Part shown: piece by piece, positions 25,206 to 34,453 of the stretch
Layout of the letters: every line of letters starts with the position of its first letter
How positions within the stretch are numbered: the stretch's first letter is position 1
DNA from: CAXMQZ01 sp963707075
GTDB lineage: Bacteria > Acidobacteriota > Thermoanaerobaculia > Multivoradales > JAHEKO01
Assembly: GCA_963707075.1 (NCBI GenBank)
Contig: CAVPOX010000024.1
Coordinates: 62,001-126,000, forward strand
Direction: 5' to 3'
DNA length: 64,000 nt
Made by a program: the position numbers and the translations under genes
Notes under the pieces: generated by a model
The model's input: only the letters and a program-made list of their open reading frames with translations
Database searches by the model: none
What the model was told of the DNA's origin: nothing

Positions 25206-26759
25206 TCACCGCAGTGGGATTGGAAGAAGGCGGCTCAGGACGGCTCGAAAGACGAGCTGCCGAGCGCGAGCCGCCGGCACGCCGAGATTGGAGCCGCCGA
25301 ATTCCGGTACGACGGCGGTGGTGACTGCGACGACATTGCCGTCGAGGTCGAGGACAGGCCCGCCACTACCTCCCCGGGTCGTCTCCGCGTCGTAGACAAC
25401 TGCCGCGGGCCCCACCTGTGCGACGATGCCGCGGCTCGCCAGCGGCGCGATGTGCCCTTCTCGTGCCAGCAGCGCGGCGACAGCCCAGAAGTCCAGGTCG
25501 TGGTTCTTCGAGAGCTCGATCATGAAGGCTTCGTCGGCTCTTGCCAGTAGCGCTCGAATTCCGGTCGGATAGCCGAGTACGATGACCTCGTCGCCGCTGT
25601 CGGGCGGCCGATCGGCCAGTGGTAGAACGGGCACGGAGCCGGTGACGCCACTGCATTCCAGGACGGCCAGGTCGGCCGAATCGCTGGCAATCACCAGTCG
25701 TACCGCGAAGGCCTCGGGAATGCCCGGCAGGAATCCTTGAAGCCTCCTCATGACAGGCTCCAGTCCTTGCGCGATCACCATCTTGGCGGCCTCGTCGTAC
25801 TCCCAGGGCAGGACCACATGTCGATTTGTCAGTAGGAGCCCGTTTCCCGTTGCGACGAAGGCAGTTCCTGTGAAGAAGGACTCGAGGATGGGGCCGTCGC
25901 CTCCGAGAGCCACGAGAGGTGAGCCCTCGCGACTGCGAAGAGGCAGACCGTCCTCGCCCAGGCCAGCGAATCGAAGTGGCTGACCGCTGCTGGAATCGAT
26001 GAAACCGTAGGCACCCTGCAGGAGAACGATCGACGCCGAGGCCGCTGCAACGACTCGGGCTGGAGCCTTGGATCGGTCTTCGAGTGCTCGAACCCGTTCC
26101 AGTGCAGTCGATACTTCGAAGCGGACGGCGTCGAGCTCATCGAGCTCGAGATCGCGGTTGTCTTCTTGCTCGAGGAGCTGTGAAATCCCCTTGATTCTCA
26201 GGACTTCCTCGGATAGACGATGCTCCAATTGGAGGCTGCGAAGGGCCAGGTATCCGGTGGTCAGAAGTAGCGTCAGCAGCAGGACCAGCATCGCGGCGCG
26301 AAACGCCAGCGAGGTCTGGGTGGCCATTTCCTTGGGGGCTCCGGCGAGAAACAGTGCGGCCCGGTTGAGCTTCGAATCCGAGCTGTAGCGGGCGCAATCG
26401 ACACAATCGGAAAAGGCTTCGGAGAAGGTCTTCGCGGCGTCCGATCCGGGGGGATAGAGCCGAAAACGGAGAAGAGGTCCGTCGCGCCCAATCTCCAGGA
26501 GGTCGCCCGACACGAGCAATGCCTCCTGCTGCTTCTCGCCATTGATCCAGACTTCCTGCCCGGGCTCGACCAGGAGCTCGTAAGTGTCACCCATGCGGTG
26601 GAGGGTGGCATGCCGAGCCGCGACGCAGGGTTCGGGTGAGACCCGGATCTCGAGCTCCGGATCGGTGCCGATCCTCAGAATGTCGGCGCGCAGGCGCTGC
26701 GTGGTACCACGACGAAGACCGGAGAGGTGGACGATGACCGGAATCGGTTGGTTGGTCAC
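25206..26759 (-). CDS. FHA-transmembrane-trypsin-like serine protease
   Basis: A 517-residue fusion. An FHA-like domain (about 1-110, with DILRIGTDPELEIRV, CVAARHATLH and EVWINGEKQ) is followed by one membrane helix (MLVLLLTLLLTTGYLAL, about 155-172), a coiled-coil linker and a trypsin-like domain (about 245-517). The catalytic triad appears as LLTNRHVVLP (His), ASDSADLAVLE (Asp) and TTRGGSGGPVLDL (Ser). Predicted topology puts FHA in the cytoplasm and the protease in the periplasm, coupling phosphothreonine recognition to proteolysis across the membrane. No PDZ domain is present, unlike DegP/HtrA. The FHA domain lacks the canonical NGT (it has INGE). The Ser/Thr kinase at 15373-17235 is a plausible partner, by inference only. 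Confidence 0.82.
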   Translation of the reverse strand: MTNQPIPVIVHLSGLRRGTTQRLRADILRIGTDPELEIRVSPEPCVAARHATLHRMGDTYELLVEPGQEVWINGEKQQEALLVSGDLLEIGRDGPLLRFRLYPPGSDAAKTFSEAFSDCVDCARYSSDSKLNRAALFLAGAPKEMATQTSLAFRAAMLVLLLTLLLTTGYLALRSLQLEHRLSEEVLRIKGISQLLEQEDNRDLELDELDAVRFEVSTALERVRALEDRSKAPARVVAAASASIVLLQGAYGFIDSSSGQPLRFAGLGEDGLPLRSREGSPLVALGGDGPILESFFTGTAFVATGNGLLLTNRHVVLPWEYDEAAKMVIAQGLEPVMRRLQGFLPGIPEAFAVRLVIASDSADLAVLECSGVTGSVPVLPLADRPPDSGDEVIVLGYPTGIRALLARADEAFMIELSKNHDLDFWAVAALLAREGHIAPLASRGIVAQVGPAAVVYDAETTRGGSGGPVLDLDGNVVAVTTAVVPEFGGSNLGVPAARARQLVFRAVLSRLLPIPLR

Positions 26760-26843
26760 GGCTCGGATCTCGGGCAGAGGTGGAAAAGGGGGCCTGCTGC
26801 GATTGCTCGCTCGCTGGCCGGGCTTTTCGAGCGAACGCTCTTC

Positions 26844-26861
26844 ATCTCCCCCCTGGGAGAT
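26844..26861. repeat. Short inverted repeat between two minus-strand genes
   Basis: ATCTCCC, a CCCT loop and GGGAGAT form a 7-bp hairpin in the 152-base gap between the small membrane protein gene and the FHA-protease gene; a smaller GAGCG/CGCTC hairpin is adjacent at 26829-26840. There is no T-run, so a rho-independent terminator is not supported. They may attenuate, or mark an RNA processing site. Confidence 0.3.
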
Positions 26862-26911
26862 ACGTCAGAAGTCTAGCAGTAGGTCGCTTCGCTGCCGGGT
26901 GGGCTCTGACT

Positions 26912-27250
26912 TCAGGTGAGCCGATAGCGCTCGCGAAGACTGGCGGAGCGAAAGGCCAGGGCCGAGAGAAGGGTCACGACGCAAACGGTCCCCAGAATGA
27001 TGGCCGACCGGGCCCACGGCATTCCCAGTTGCTGGCGCTGCAGTGCCAGAGCCACAGCTGTGCGCAGCCACTCGAGCGCTGCGAGGACGAGGACGCACTG
27101 AACGAGTCGTGCCACCCAGGCCTTACGAACGAAGAGGAGACCAAGCAGGATCAAGGGAACGATGACGAAGAGATTCAGGTTGTGGCGCGAAAAATGCGCA
27201 CCGAGGACCAGCAGACTCAAAATTACCGGTAGGAGTCTAAGGAAGTTCAT
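26912..27250 (-). CDS. Small membrane protein coupled to the radical SAM gene
   Basis: A 112-residue protein with three predicted membrane helices (LLPVILSLLVLGAHF, LFVIVPLILLGLLFV, SAIILGTVCVVTLLSALAF). Its ATG at 27250 overlaps the TGA of the upstream radical SAM gene (ATGA), so translation is coupled. No motif is recognised. The partnership with the spore-photoproduct-lyase-like gene is seen only from position. Confidence 0.65.
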   Translation of the reverse strand: MNFLRLLPVILSLLVLGAHFSRHNLNLFVIVPLILLGLLFVRKAWVARLVQCVLVLAALEWLRTAVALALQRQQLGMPWARSAIILGTVCVVTLLSALAFRSASLRERYRLT

Positions 27251-28527
27251 AACAAGGCTCCTAGAAAATCGTCTTCGAAGGCCTGGTTCGTGAGATAGGA
27301 CTGTCCGAAGGTCTGCTCCCAAATCTGGGTCGGTTCCATGCAGAGATAGAAGAAGACCTCACCGTGCCACGGTCTGAGCTCCCTGTAGAGGTGTTGAAAC
27401 AACTTCAACTTGATGGAATCGGGATAGGTAAGCTTGCCGTGCACGTCTGGAACGAGCTCCATCTGGAGGATCTTGGTCTGTTCCCCGCGGCGACGGATCT
27501 CCTGGACCACCGGTTTGATGAGGGTGACCGACCCCATGGAAATGAAAGCCACTTCGGAGGGGCTGAACAGATCGACGAGTCGCCGAGCGACCTCGCTGTA
27601 GTCGGCTCGCCAGCCGAGATAGTGGATCATTGGATGAAAGTGGAAGGCGACTCGAATTCGCGAGTCAGCAACCGACCGGGCGGCCATCAAGCGTCGCTCG
27701 AGACTGGCCGTGAACTGCTCTTCGTTGAGGATCAAGGTCTGCGTGCTCAGGGACCAGCTGCAGACGACGTTGTCGGGTACCCGCGACTCCAGGAGATGTC
27801 GAACGTTGTCAGATTTCGTCTTCAGCTCGAGCAGGACGTTGGGGTGATCGGCAGCGAACCCGAGTAGTGCGTCCAGCTGACCGCCTCGATTTCCCCAGAC
27901 CAGCGAATCGGAGGACTGTCCGGTCCCGATGTGGTACCGCCGACCAGAATCCAGCTCGAAGGCGCTGAGCCTTGCCGAAAGATCGGACTCCAGCTCGGCA
28001 TTCTGGCCGTAGAAGGTTTGAATCGTGCAGTAACTGCAGCCGAAAGGACAGCCCCGGACCGCATCCAGGGTGTAGAGACCGCAACAGACGGTGCGATCCG
28101 AGTAGGCCGGACATAGCCCCAGAAGCTCCTTGTCGGTCTGTCGCTCCTCGAGACGTACACGCCGCCGAGGAGGGGGGGAGAGACCGGTCTCAGGATAGGC
28201 CTTGGGGCCACGACTCAGCTCTTGCAGGCGCTCGCCGAGGCCCCGTACCAGAGCTTTCTTGCGCTGTCTTCCGGTACCCGACAGGCTCGATTCGAGCCGG
28301 CTCCAGAGAGACTCGAGAGGCTCTTCAGCCCACATCTCGAGGTCGCGAGCCGCCTGCGCGACCTGGCGTAGCTCCTGAAAGGTGAAGCGGTACGTCAGGG
28401 CCAACCCGCGGATGAAGTCCTGGGACGGAGCTTCCAGTTTCGGCAGCAGCGTCCGCCCGACGAAGCCTTGCAGCTTGTCGGCATATCCGACATCTTCGGC
28501 CGGAGCCTCTTCGGCGCGACCGGACAC
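27247..28527 (-). CDS. Spore photoproduct lyase-like radical SAM protein
   Basis: A 426-residue radical SAM enzyme with the cluster motif RGCPFGCSYCTIQ (CxxxCxxC, about residue 158) and the SPL-family stretches LLELKTKSDNV, VVCSWSLSTQTLI and IRVAFHFHPMIHY. True SplB repairs the spore UV lesion in Firmicutes; many non-sporeformers carry SPL-family proteins of unknown substrate. A helical N-terminal extension of about 150 residues is longer than in SplB. The GTG start at 28527 follows the DUF2911 stop with no gap (TGAGTG), so it is co-transcribed with that gene and with the small membrane protein. DNA repair or modification is possible but not shown. Confidence 0.8.
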   Translation of the reverse strand: MSGRAEEAPAEDVGYADKLQGFVGRTLLPKLEAPSQDFIRGLALTYRFTFQELRQVAQAARDLEMWAEEPLESLWSRLESSLSGTGRQRKKALVRGLGERLQELSRGPKAYPETGLSPPPRRRVRLEERQTDKELLGLCPAYSDRTVCCGLYTLDAVRGCPFGCSYCTIQTFYGQNAELESDLSARLSAFELDSGRRYHIGTGQSSDSLVWGNRGGQLDALLGFAADHPNVLLELKTKSDNVRHLLESRVPDNVVCSWSLSTQTLILNEEQFTASLERRLMAARSVADSRIRVAFHFHPMIHYLGWRADYSEVARRLVDLFSPSEVAFISMGSVTLIKPVVQEIRRRGEQTKILQMELVPDVHGKLTYPDSIKLKLFQHLYRELRPWHGEVFFYLCMEPTQIWEQTFGQSYLTNQAFEDDFLGALL

Positions 28528-29136
28528 TCAGTCGATAGCTGCGATCGGGACGCAGACCTCGGTGGTGATCCAGCGCATGCACATCTCGGTGCCCGCCCCG
28601 GCCGACTCGAAGGCAATGGTGAATTGATCGACTTTCTCTTCGAGACTCGACACCGGCGCGGTCAGACTCAGAACTTCGGTGGGCGACAGGTCGACGGCCT
28701 CGAACTTCTGTGTCTCCATGTCGAACCGGCCGATCCCGGAGAGTCCGAGAGCCGAGTTGAACTGTACCGACCACTCTTCGGCTCCGGGCACAGTGAAGAT
28801 CGAATAGGTGCCTGCCGGGAGCCTCTGGTCGCCGAATCGGACGTCCCCGGTCAGGGTGATCTCGGTCGCTTCATTGGCTCCGGTCCGCCACGTCTTGCCG
28901 TAGGGCACGAGTGCGCCGCTGTCCTCCTGGCCGAAAATGTTGTCCCTCCCGCGCTCGTAGGGCCGGCTGTAGACGACCTTCACATAAGTGTCGCCCAGAA
29001 AGGTGCGCGCGATTCCGGTCGGGCTCGGCCGCCGGGAAGGATGCAGATCCTGGGCCTCGACGGTGATTGCCGAAAGCCAGGTGCCGAGGAGCAGCAGACA
29101 GATCATCCGTACGAGTGTGGTTCTGGTCAGATCCAT
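28528..29136 (-). CDS. DUF2911-family secreted protein
   Basis: A 202-residue protein with a signal peptide (LVRMICLLLLGTWLSAITVEAQ) and the DUF2911 pattern: VKVVYSRPYERGRDNIFG, LVPYGKTWRTGANEATEIT and PAGTYSIFTVPG. DUF2911 proteins are periplasmic beta-rich proteins of unknown function, common in Acidobacteriota and Bacteroidota. AAGGAG lies 8 bases before the ATG. A plausible promoter is at 29232-29259. Two genes follow in the same operon. Confidence 0.85.
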   Translation of the reverse strand: MDLTRTTLVRMICLLLLGTWLSAITVEAQDLHPSRRPSPTGIARTFLGDTYVKVVYSRPYERGRDNIFGQEDSGALVPYGKTWRTGANEATEITLTGDVRFGDQRLPAGTYSIFTVPGAEEWSVQFNSALGLSGIGRFDMETQKFEAVDLSPTEVLSLTAPVSSLEEKVDQFTIAFESAGAGTEMCMRWITTEVCVPIAAID

Positions 29137-29580
29137 GGCGTGGTCTCCTTGTGAGTCCGGTTCGCAGACCTCTCGGGAGAACGCGCTCGATCGTCTCCCT
29201 CGGGCCTGTCGTGATCGCGGTCTTGCAACGAATTCTACCTAAACCTGTCTGCATGTCGAGCTTCGATGAATCGTTCGGATCGTCCGGATGTGACCGATCT
29301 AACTTCACCGGCGGCCGGAAAGGGGTGTAATAGTCCGCGAGGACAGGCAGGCCAGACTCTCGGGAGTCCCATAGCTCCGGTCGTGGACCAAGCCAGGGGG
29401 ATTAGGGGCTTCTCGGGACCCGGTTTCCTGTCCTCATTTCTCTTTTGCCATCTTCGGGCCCACTGGCGACGGTTCTCCTTGCCCCCTGCGGCCTGGGATG
29501 GGCCGTATACTACCTACCTGGTCTGGAGACGATAGAGCCTTCAGACTCTCTGTGGAAGAGCTTTGTAGCGGGATCTGGCC
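29137..29580. other. Intergenic region between divergent operons
   Basis: This 444-base gap separates the DUF2911 operon (minus) from the DUF885 operon (plus). I find no open frame with coding character and no tRNA-like fold. It contains the candidate minus-strand promoter at 29232-29259 and a plus-strand -10-like TATACT at 29506-29511 that lacks a well-spaced -35. Confidence 0.6.
29232..29259 (-). promoter_or_regulatory. Candidate sigma-70 promoter of the DUF2911 operon
   Basis: On the minus strand TCGACA (29259-29254), a 16-base spacer and TAGAAT (29237-29232) each match the sigma-70 hexamers at five of six positions. It lies about 95 bases upstream of the DUF2911 start. Confidence 0.4.
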
Positions 29581-31302
29581 ATGAGATGCGTTCTGATGTT
29601 GCTCGTGCTGATGTCGACCGGTGCCCAGGCCGGAGTCGTGGAGGAGTACCTGGATGCCTACTTTCAAATGTTCCCGACCCGAGCCACTGCTGCCGGTCTG
29701 CACGACATGGACCAGGCTCTAGAAGACTTCTCGTCAGAGAAGATCTCGCGATGGGTCTCCTTCAACAGAGAGACCGTGCAGAGACTCTCGGAATCCCTGG
29801 CGGGTACGGATCTGGAGTTCGAGGATCGCCTGGACGCCGAGCTGCTGCTGCGGGAAGCCGAGCTTCAGATACTCGACCTGGAGTCTCTCCAGAGACCGCA
29901 AAGGGATCCTCTGTTCTGGACGGGCGTGGTCAGTCAGGCAACGGTGTTCCTGCTGGTGCGTGACGATCTACCCCGCGCGGAGCGCTTGGCTGCAGTGGCT
30001 TCGAGAGCGGAGCAGGTACCTCGGTTGACGTCGCAGGCTCGCGCTGCCCTGGGGGCCACGGAGGCCAGTCAGATCGCACCAGAGCACTGCGAATTGGCAT
30101 CACGCCAGGCGCAGGCGGCGGCCCGGTTCTATTCGCAGGGGCTTGCAACGGCGACGAACGAAGGGGACGACGCAGATCTTCGCCACAGGCTCGTGAGAGC
30201 AGGGGAGGTGGCTGGAGGGGCTCTTTCCGAGCTGTCCGAGTTTCTGGATGAGCTTCGCGACCAGGCGAGCGGCACGGCTCGTCTGGGTCGAGAGAACTAT
30301 CGGCGCAGGTTCGAGATCGTCAACGGCATGACAACTCCTGTGTCGGAGGTGTTGGACGGGGCCAGGGCCGACCTCGGCGCGAAGCTCCGCGAGACGGCGC
30401 AGTTCGGCCGCAGCGTGTGGGTCGAGGTCATGGGCGACACGGCGCCGCCCGCCGACGACAAGCTGCTGGTGCAAGCACTCTTCCGGAGGATCAGCGAGGA
30501 CAGGGCCGCTTCGACCGACGAGTTCATCTCCGACTACCGCCAGCTGGTCGAAGCATCCGTGGCCTTCGTCAGGCAAAGGGACATCATCACGCTACCGGAG
30601 CCGTTGACCCTGGTGGTCGATCGCTCTCCCGACTTCTTCATCGGCCAGGCGGTCGGCGGCGTCTATCCGGCAGGTCCGTTTGCTCCGAACGACGCGAAGA
30701 CACTGCTGTTCCTGCCGACTCCGCCCGACGAAGCCACACCAGAGCAGCTCGCAGCCTTCTTCCGAGACTTCAACCATCACTTCAACGTCATGATCACGCC
30801 GCACGAGCTGATTCCAGGTCACTACCTGCAGCTCAAGTGGGCGGCCCGGCATCCGCGAAAAGTCCGGGCCCTCTTCGGGGACGGGGTGTACATCGAGGGC
30901 TGGGGAACGTTCAGCGAGAGACTGATGCTGGATGTGGGTTGGGGAGATGCCTTGGATCGCCTGGCCCATCTCAAGAAGCAGCTCGAGAACATTGCGCGCA
31001 CCATCGTCGACATCGAGGTTCACACGCGGAACATGAGCCGCGAGTCGGTCCTCCGACTCGTCCAGGACGAGGCGCTCCAGGACGCGCAGTTCGCCGACAA
31101 CATGTGGTGGCGGGCTCTGACCAGCTCGCCTCAGTTGACTTCCTACCACCTCGGATATCGACAGGTACACGATTTGTACGAGCAGGTCCGGTCACACGAG
31201 GGAGACGAGTTCGAGCTGAAGAGTTTCATGGATGGCATGATGGCTCTGGGGCCGGTACCCGTGCGGTACTACCGGGAGCGCTTTCTGGGCAGCGGGTCAT
31301 AG
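29581..31302 (+). CDS. DUF885-family secreted metallopeptidase-like protein
   Basis: A 573-residue DUF885 protein with a short signal peptide (VLMLLVLMSTGAQA). The zinc-peptidase-like motif is ITPHELIPGHYLQ (HExxxGH type) with downstream YIEGWGTFSERLML supplying the further glutamate. Other family blocks are YPAGPFAPNDAKTLLFLP and SYHLGYRQVHDLYEQ. DUF885 proteins are thought to be zinc carboxypeptidase-like hydrolases, mostly uncharacterised. It is the first gene of an operon with two FG-GAP proteins; the next gene starts 11 bases after its stop. The ribosome-binding site is weak. Confidence 0.85.
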   Translation: MRCVLMLLVLMSTGAQAGVVEEYLDAYFQMFPTRATAAGLHDMDQALEDFSSEKISRWVSFNRETVQRLSESLAGTDLEFEDRLDAELLLREAELQILDLESLQRPQRDPLFWTGVVSQATVFLLVRDDLPRAERLAAVASRAEQVPRLTSQARAALGATEASQIAPEHCELASRQAQAAARFYSQGLATATNEGDDADLRHRLVRAGEVAGGALSELSEFLDELRDQASGTARLGRENYRRRFEIVNGMTTPVSEVLDGARADLGAKLRETAQFGRSVWVEVMGDTAPPADDKLLVQALFRRISEDRAASTDEFISDYRQLVEASVAFVRQRDIITLPEPLTLVVDRSPDFFIGQAVGGVYPAGPFAPNDAKTLLFLPTPPDEATPEQLAAFFRDFNHHFNVMITPHELIPGHYLQLKWAARHPRKVRALFGDGVYIEGWGTFSERLMLDVGWGDALDRLAHLKKQLENIARTIVDIEVHTRNMSRESVLRLVQDEALQDAQFADNMWWRALTSSPQLTSYHLGYRQVHDLYEQVRSHEGDEFELKSFMDGMMALGPVPVRYYRERFLGSGS

Positions 31303-31313
31303 GCAGGGACTGG

Positions 31314-32939
31314 ATGGACCGTAGCTGCTGGACGAAGCTCGTCGTTGCCACGGGACTGGTCCATCTTCTGCTGCCAGCGAGCGGCATCGCGAGATCACTG
31401 CTGCTTCATCGCACCAGTGTGGAGCTTCCCGGGGCGCCCTCTCTCGTCGTGCCTGCAGATGTGGATCATGACGGCAGTCTCGACCTCGCCGTGGTGGTGG
31501 CCTACACGCAGTGGGACCAAATCGACATCGAGGAGGTCAGCGAGATGCAGGGCGTAGCAGGTCTGGTGGAGGTTCTCACCGTCATTCCGGCTCTGACCGA
31601 TCGTCGCGAACTGTGGGTGCTTCGCTCGACAGGGGACGGCGGCTACGAGCCGCTCGCCGAGCCCCTGCCGTTGGATCTGTCGGTGCTCTCTCTGGCGGCG
31701 ACCGCCGACGGCTCGCAGGTGGTGGTTCTCACGGACGCAGGGGTCTCCCTGCTGCAATTCCAGGAAGCCGAATCGGATCCACGTTTGGAGATCGTGCCCT
31801 GGGTCGAAGTGACGACGATCCTGTCGGGCAGCGGCGCGTTCCTGCCCAACCTCGAGCTGCTGCATGATTTGACCGGCGATGGTATCGACGATCTCTTATT
31901 GCCGACCCCCGACGGACTGGCTGTCTTCCTCGGCCCTCTCGGGGAGGCTCCAGCCGACCTCAACAGTCTGTCTCCCCTGCCGGGAGCGGAAGGCCAAATC
32001 GACAGCGAGGTAGTCTCCTTCTACCCACTGCCTGTCCTTCGCCAAGTCGATGGGGACGGCCTGCCCGATATTCTGGTTCCGGATCTGAACCGTGATTGGG
32101 AGCTCTTTCATGTTCTCAGGAATGCCGGCAAAGGTCGGTTTGGCGGAGCGCAGGAGCTATCTGTCGGTGGGGCGGCTGCCGAGCCGATCGTCTATTTCGG
32201 CGATCTCGACGGCGACCACATCGCCGAGTACGTAACCGGGGAGGACTTGAGCGACGACGACGCTGGAATGCGCAAGGAAGTGCGAGAGGCGAAGCGCCCA
32301 CCGGTTCGCTACCGACTGTATCGGTCGGGGCAGAACCTCGAGAGGGTGAGCGAGCCGTACGAGGAATTCGAGGCGATCGGCTATTCCTTCGAGGAAGGCG
32401 ATTCGGAGTTTCGTCTGCCCGCTGGGTTTCAGGACCTCGACGGCGACGGCAGGCAGGACCTCATCAGTATCACCTTGGAGTTCTCTCTCCTCAAGGCCTT
32501 GGGCATACTGGCCACCCAGAGGATCAACATCGGTCTGGACTTCCATGTCTGGTGCCAGAATGGGAGCGGCCGATTCGAGCCCGTCGAGGATCTCGATCTA
32601 TCGGGGCGCTTTCGTCTCAATCTCAAGAACCTCCGCCTCGGTCAGCTCTCACAATTCGCGGGTGACTTCGACGGGGACGGAAAGATCGACTTCGTGCAGA
32701 TCGGCAGGGGACGGAAGGTGACGATTCACCGCGGCGGACAGGATTGTCGCTTTCCTGCCGAGCCGGACCTGTCGATTCGGCTGCGGGACGAGCCGAAGGA
32801 CCTGAGCCTGGTACAGGTGCGCGATCTGGACGGAGATGGCCGAGCCGACTTGATGGTGACTCAGCCCGAAGGACGTCAGGAGATGGGGGTCACGCCCAGA
32901 GCTCGGCTGGACCTCTACCTGAGCGGAGCACGACCATGA
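31314..32939 (+). CDS. Secreted FG-GAP/VCBS-repeat protein 1
   Basis: A 541-residue exported protein (signal LVVATGLVHLLLPASGIA) with FG-GAP-type loops DVDHDGSLDLAV, LTGDGIDDLLLP, VDGDGLPDILVP, DLDGDHIAEYV, DLDGDGRQDLIS, DFDGDGKIDFVQ and DLDGDGRADLMV. This indicates a beta-propeller with calcium-binding-like sites, surface or periplasmic. The ATG at 31314 was chosen because a signal peptide begins there; in-frame sequence upstream lies inside the DUF885 gene. Its stop overlaps the next start (ATGA). Its partner is similar in design. Function is unknown; integrin-like adhesion or complex assembly is a guess. Confidence 0.82.
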   Translation: MDRSCWTKLVVATGLVHLLLPASGIARSLLLHRTSVELPGAPSLVVPADVDHDGSLDLAVVVAYTQWDQIDIEEVSEMQGVAGLVEVLTVIPALTDRRELWVLRSTGDGGYEPLAEPLPLDLSVLSLAATADGSQVVVLTDAGVSLLQFQEAESDPRLEIVPWVEVTTILSGSGAFLPNLELLHDLTGDGIDDLLLPTPDGLAVFLGPLGEAPADLNSLSPLPGAEGQIDSEVVSFYPLPVLRQVDGDGLPDILVPDLNRDWELFHVLRNAGKGRFGGAQELSVGGAAAEPIVYFGDLDGDHIAEYVTGEDLSDDDAGMRKEVREAKRPPVRYRLYRSGQNLERVSEPYEEFEAIGYSFEEGDSEFRLPAGFQDLDGDGRQDLISITLEFSLLKALGILATQRINIGLDFHVWCQNGSGRFEPVEDLDLSGRFRLNLKNLRLGQLSQFAGDFDGDGKIDFVQIGRGRKVTIHRGGQDCRFPAEPDLSIRLRDEPKDLSLVQVRDLDGDGRADLMVTQPEGRQEMGVTPRARLDLYLSGARP

Positions 32940-34453
32940 GATGGCTGGAGCTCTCACTCGGGGTCGTGTTGGCGATCCAGGTCGCGCCTGTGGCGTCTGA
33001 AGAAGTCGCTGGAACCGCGAGCTCTGTCCGTTTGAGGTCGAGCAACGGTTCGGGATTCAGCCTGATCGAGGGTGTGGTTCCGGGTCCGTTGGTCGAGGTC
33101 GTGCCCTTTCGAGCGACGACGGGCACACGCTCCCTGGTATTCCTGGTCGAGGGTGCCGGGGATTCTCCTCGGCCCCGCTTCATCTACGAGCTTCGACTTG
33201 GAGAACCCGCTCGCCTGAGCGACTTGCCGGTGGTGCTTCCGCCGGGAGCGAGCTCGTTGGCCGCGGTGGACTTGACGGGGGATGGCGCGGCGGAGCTCCT
33301 GGTGGGTGAGCACGGCAGGATCTTCCTGCTCAGCGGTGAAGGCAAGCTGGAGACCCTTTTGGAGGAGCCGGGTGTGGATCTGAGGGGCCGGGTGCGGGGT
33401 CCCTTCGCGGCATCGAAGTCTCCAGCCAGCGAGCTGATCGTGGCTGCCGTGGGTCGTGTCGGGCGATACATCCTGGAAGGAGGCGAAGCCGGTCTGCGAA
33501 AGGTCGAAGAGGTCCGGACTCCGGTACTGCCGAGCCGGCAGGACCATTGGCTGCGTCTGGCATCGCCACTGGTGTTCGCGGTGCCGCGCCCGGAGGCGGC
33601 AGGCGGCTTCACCTATCTCGTTGGCCCGCAATCCGTGGGAGATCGACGACTACGCACCCTGGTCCTCGACCTCGGAGGCCCGTCCAATGGGCCGGTAGGT
33701 GAGCGTTGGTCTCGATTGCCTTCCCCGGAGACGGTCGAAGAGAGCGTGTATGCGGTCCTCGACGGTGAGATCGTGCTCCTGGTGACCACCGTCCAGGCCG
33801 ACAAGCGGGGGATCTTCGAGAAAGAGAAGTTCCGGGTGTTGCGGCTATCCGAGGACCGGAGCAGGGCTGGCGCGACGCCGATTCTCGAGGTCGTGTCCCG
33901 AACGCGGAATTGGTACCACACGGGCATGGGTGTTCACGATGTGGATTCGGATGGGTATGACGACATCGTGTTGGTGCAGCCAAAGGGACTGGGCGGAGGG
34001 AAAGTGGTCGTCGAGGCGTTCATGGGTTCAGGCGCGGGGCGATTCGACAAGGCGACGCGACGAACCACCTTGGAAGTCGAGACGGAGCTCTGGAGCTACG
34101 GAGAGGATTTGGATCAGGACGGTGGTCCGGATCTGGTTCTCGTCGCGGACGGCTCCCTGCAGGTCTTTCTGGGTGTCGGCGCGACCGACCCCGACCGGGT
34201 CGTTCGGGAAGAACCCACGTGGAGAGTTCCCATCGGTGGGACGGATGATGCCTTGACGGTCGTGGATGCTCAGGGCGATGCGCGCCGGGAGGTGTTGTTG
34301 ATCGAAAGGCGCGGGACGGACTTCGATGCAGAGGGACCCCAGAGCCATGAGGGGGCCGGGCCTTCTGCGGCTCCTCAGGAGATGCCCGTGCGAGGCCGCT
34401 TCAGCCTGATCACCTTCACCGAACCGGGCACCGGTTCGTTCGTCAACCGGTGA
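32936..34453 (+). CDS. Secreted FG-GAP-like protein 2
   Basis: A 505-residue exported protein (signal LELSLGVVLAIQVAPVAS) with fewer and weaker FG-GAP loops (DLTGDGAAELLV, DVDSDGYDDIVLV, DLDQDGGPDLVLV) over a beta-rich body. It starts within the stop of the upstream FG-GAP gene (ATGA overlap), so the two are translationally coupled and probably act together. The C-terminal about 40 residues are low in structure. Its end overlaps the convergent ccsBA-like gene by 11 bases. Confidence 0.78.
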   Translation: MRWLELSLGVVLAIQVAPVASEEVAGTASSVRLRSSNGSGFSLIEGVVPGPLVEVVPFRATTGTRSLVFLVEGAGDSPRPRFIYELRLGEPARLSDLPVVLPPGASSLAAVDLTGDGAAELLVGEHGRIFLLSGEGKLETLLEEPGVDLRGRVRGPFAASKSPASELIVAAVGRVGRYILEGGEAGLRKVEEVRTPVLPSRQDHWLRLASPLVFAVPRPEAAGGFTYLVGPQSVGDRRLRTLVLDLGGPSNGPVGERWSRLPSPETVEESVYAVLDGEIVLLVTTVQADKRGIFEKEKFRVLRLSEDRSRAGATPILEVVSRTRNWYHTGMGVHDVDSDGYDDIVLVQPKGLGGGKVVVEAFMGSGAGRFDKATRRTTLEVETELWSYGEDLDQDGGPDLVLVADGSLQVFLGVGATDPDRVVREEPTWRVPIGGTDDALTVVDAQGDARREVLLIERRGTDFDAEGPQSHEGAGPSAAPQEMPVRGRFSLITFTEPGTGSFVNR

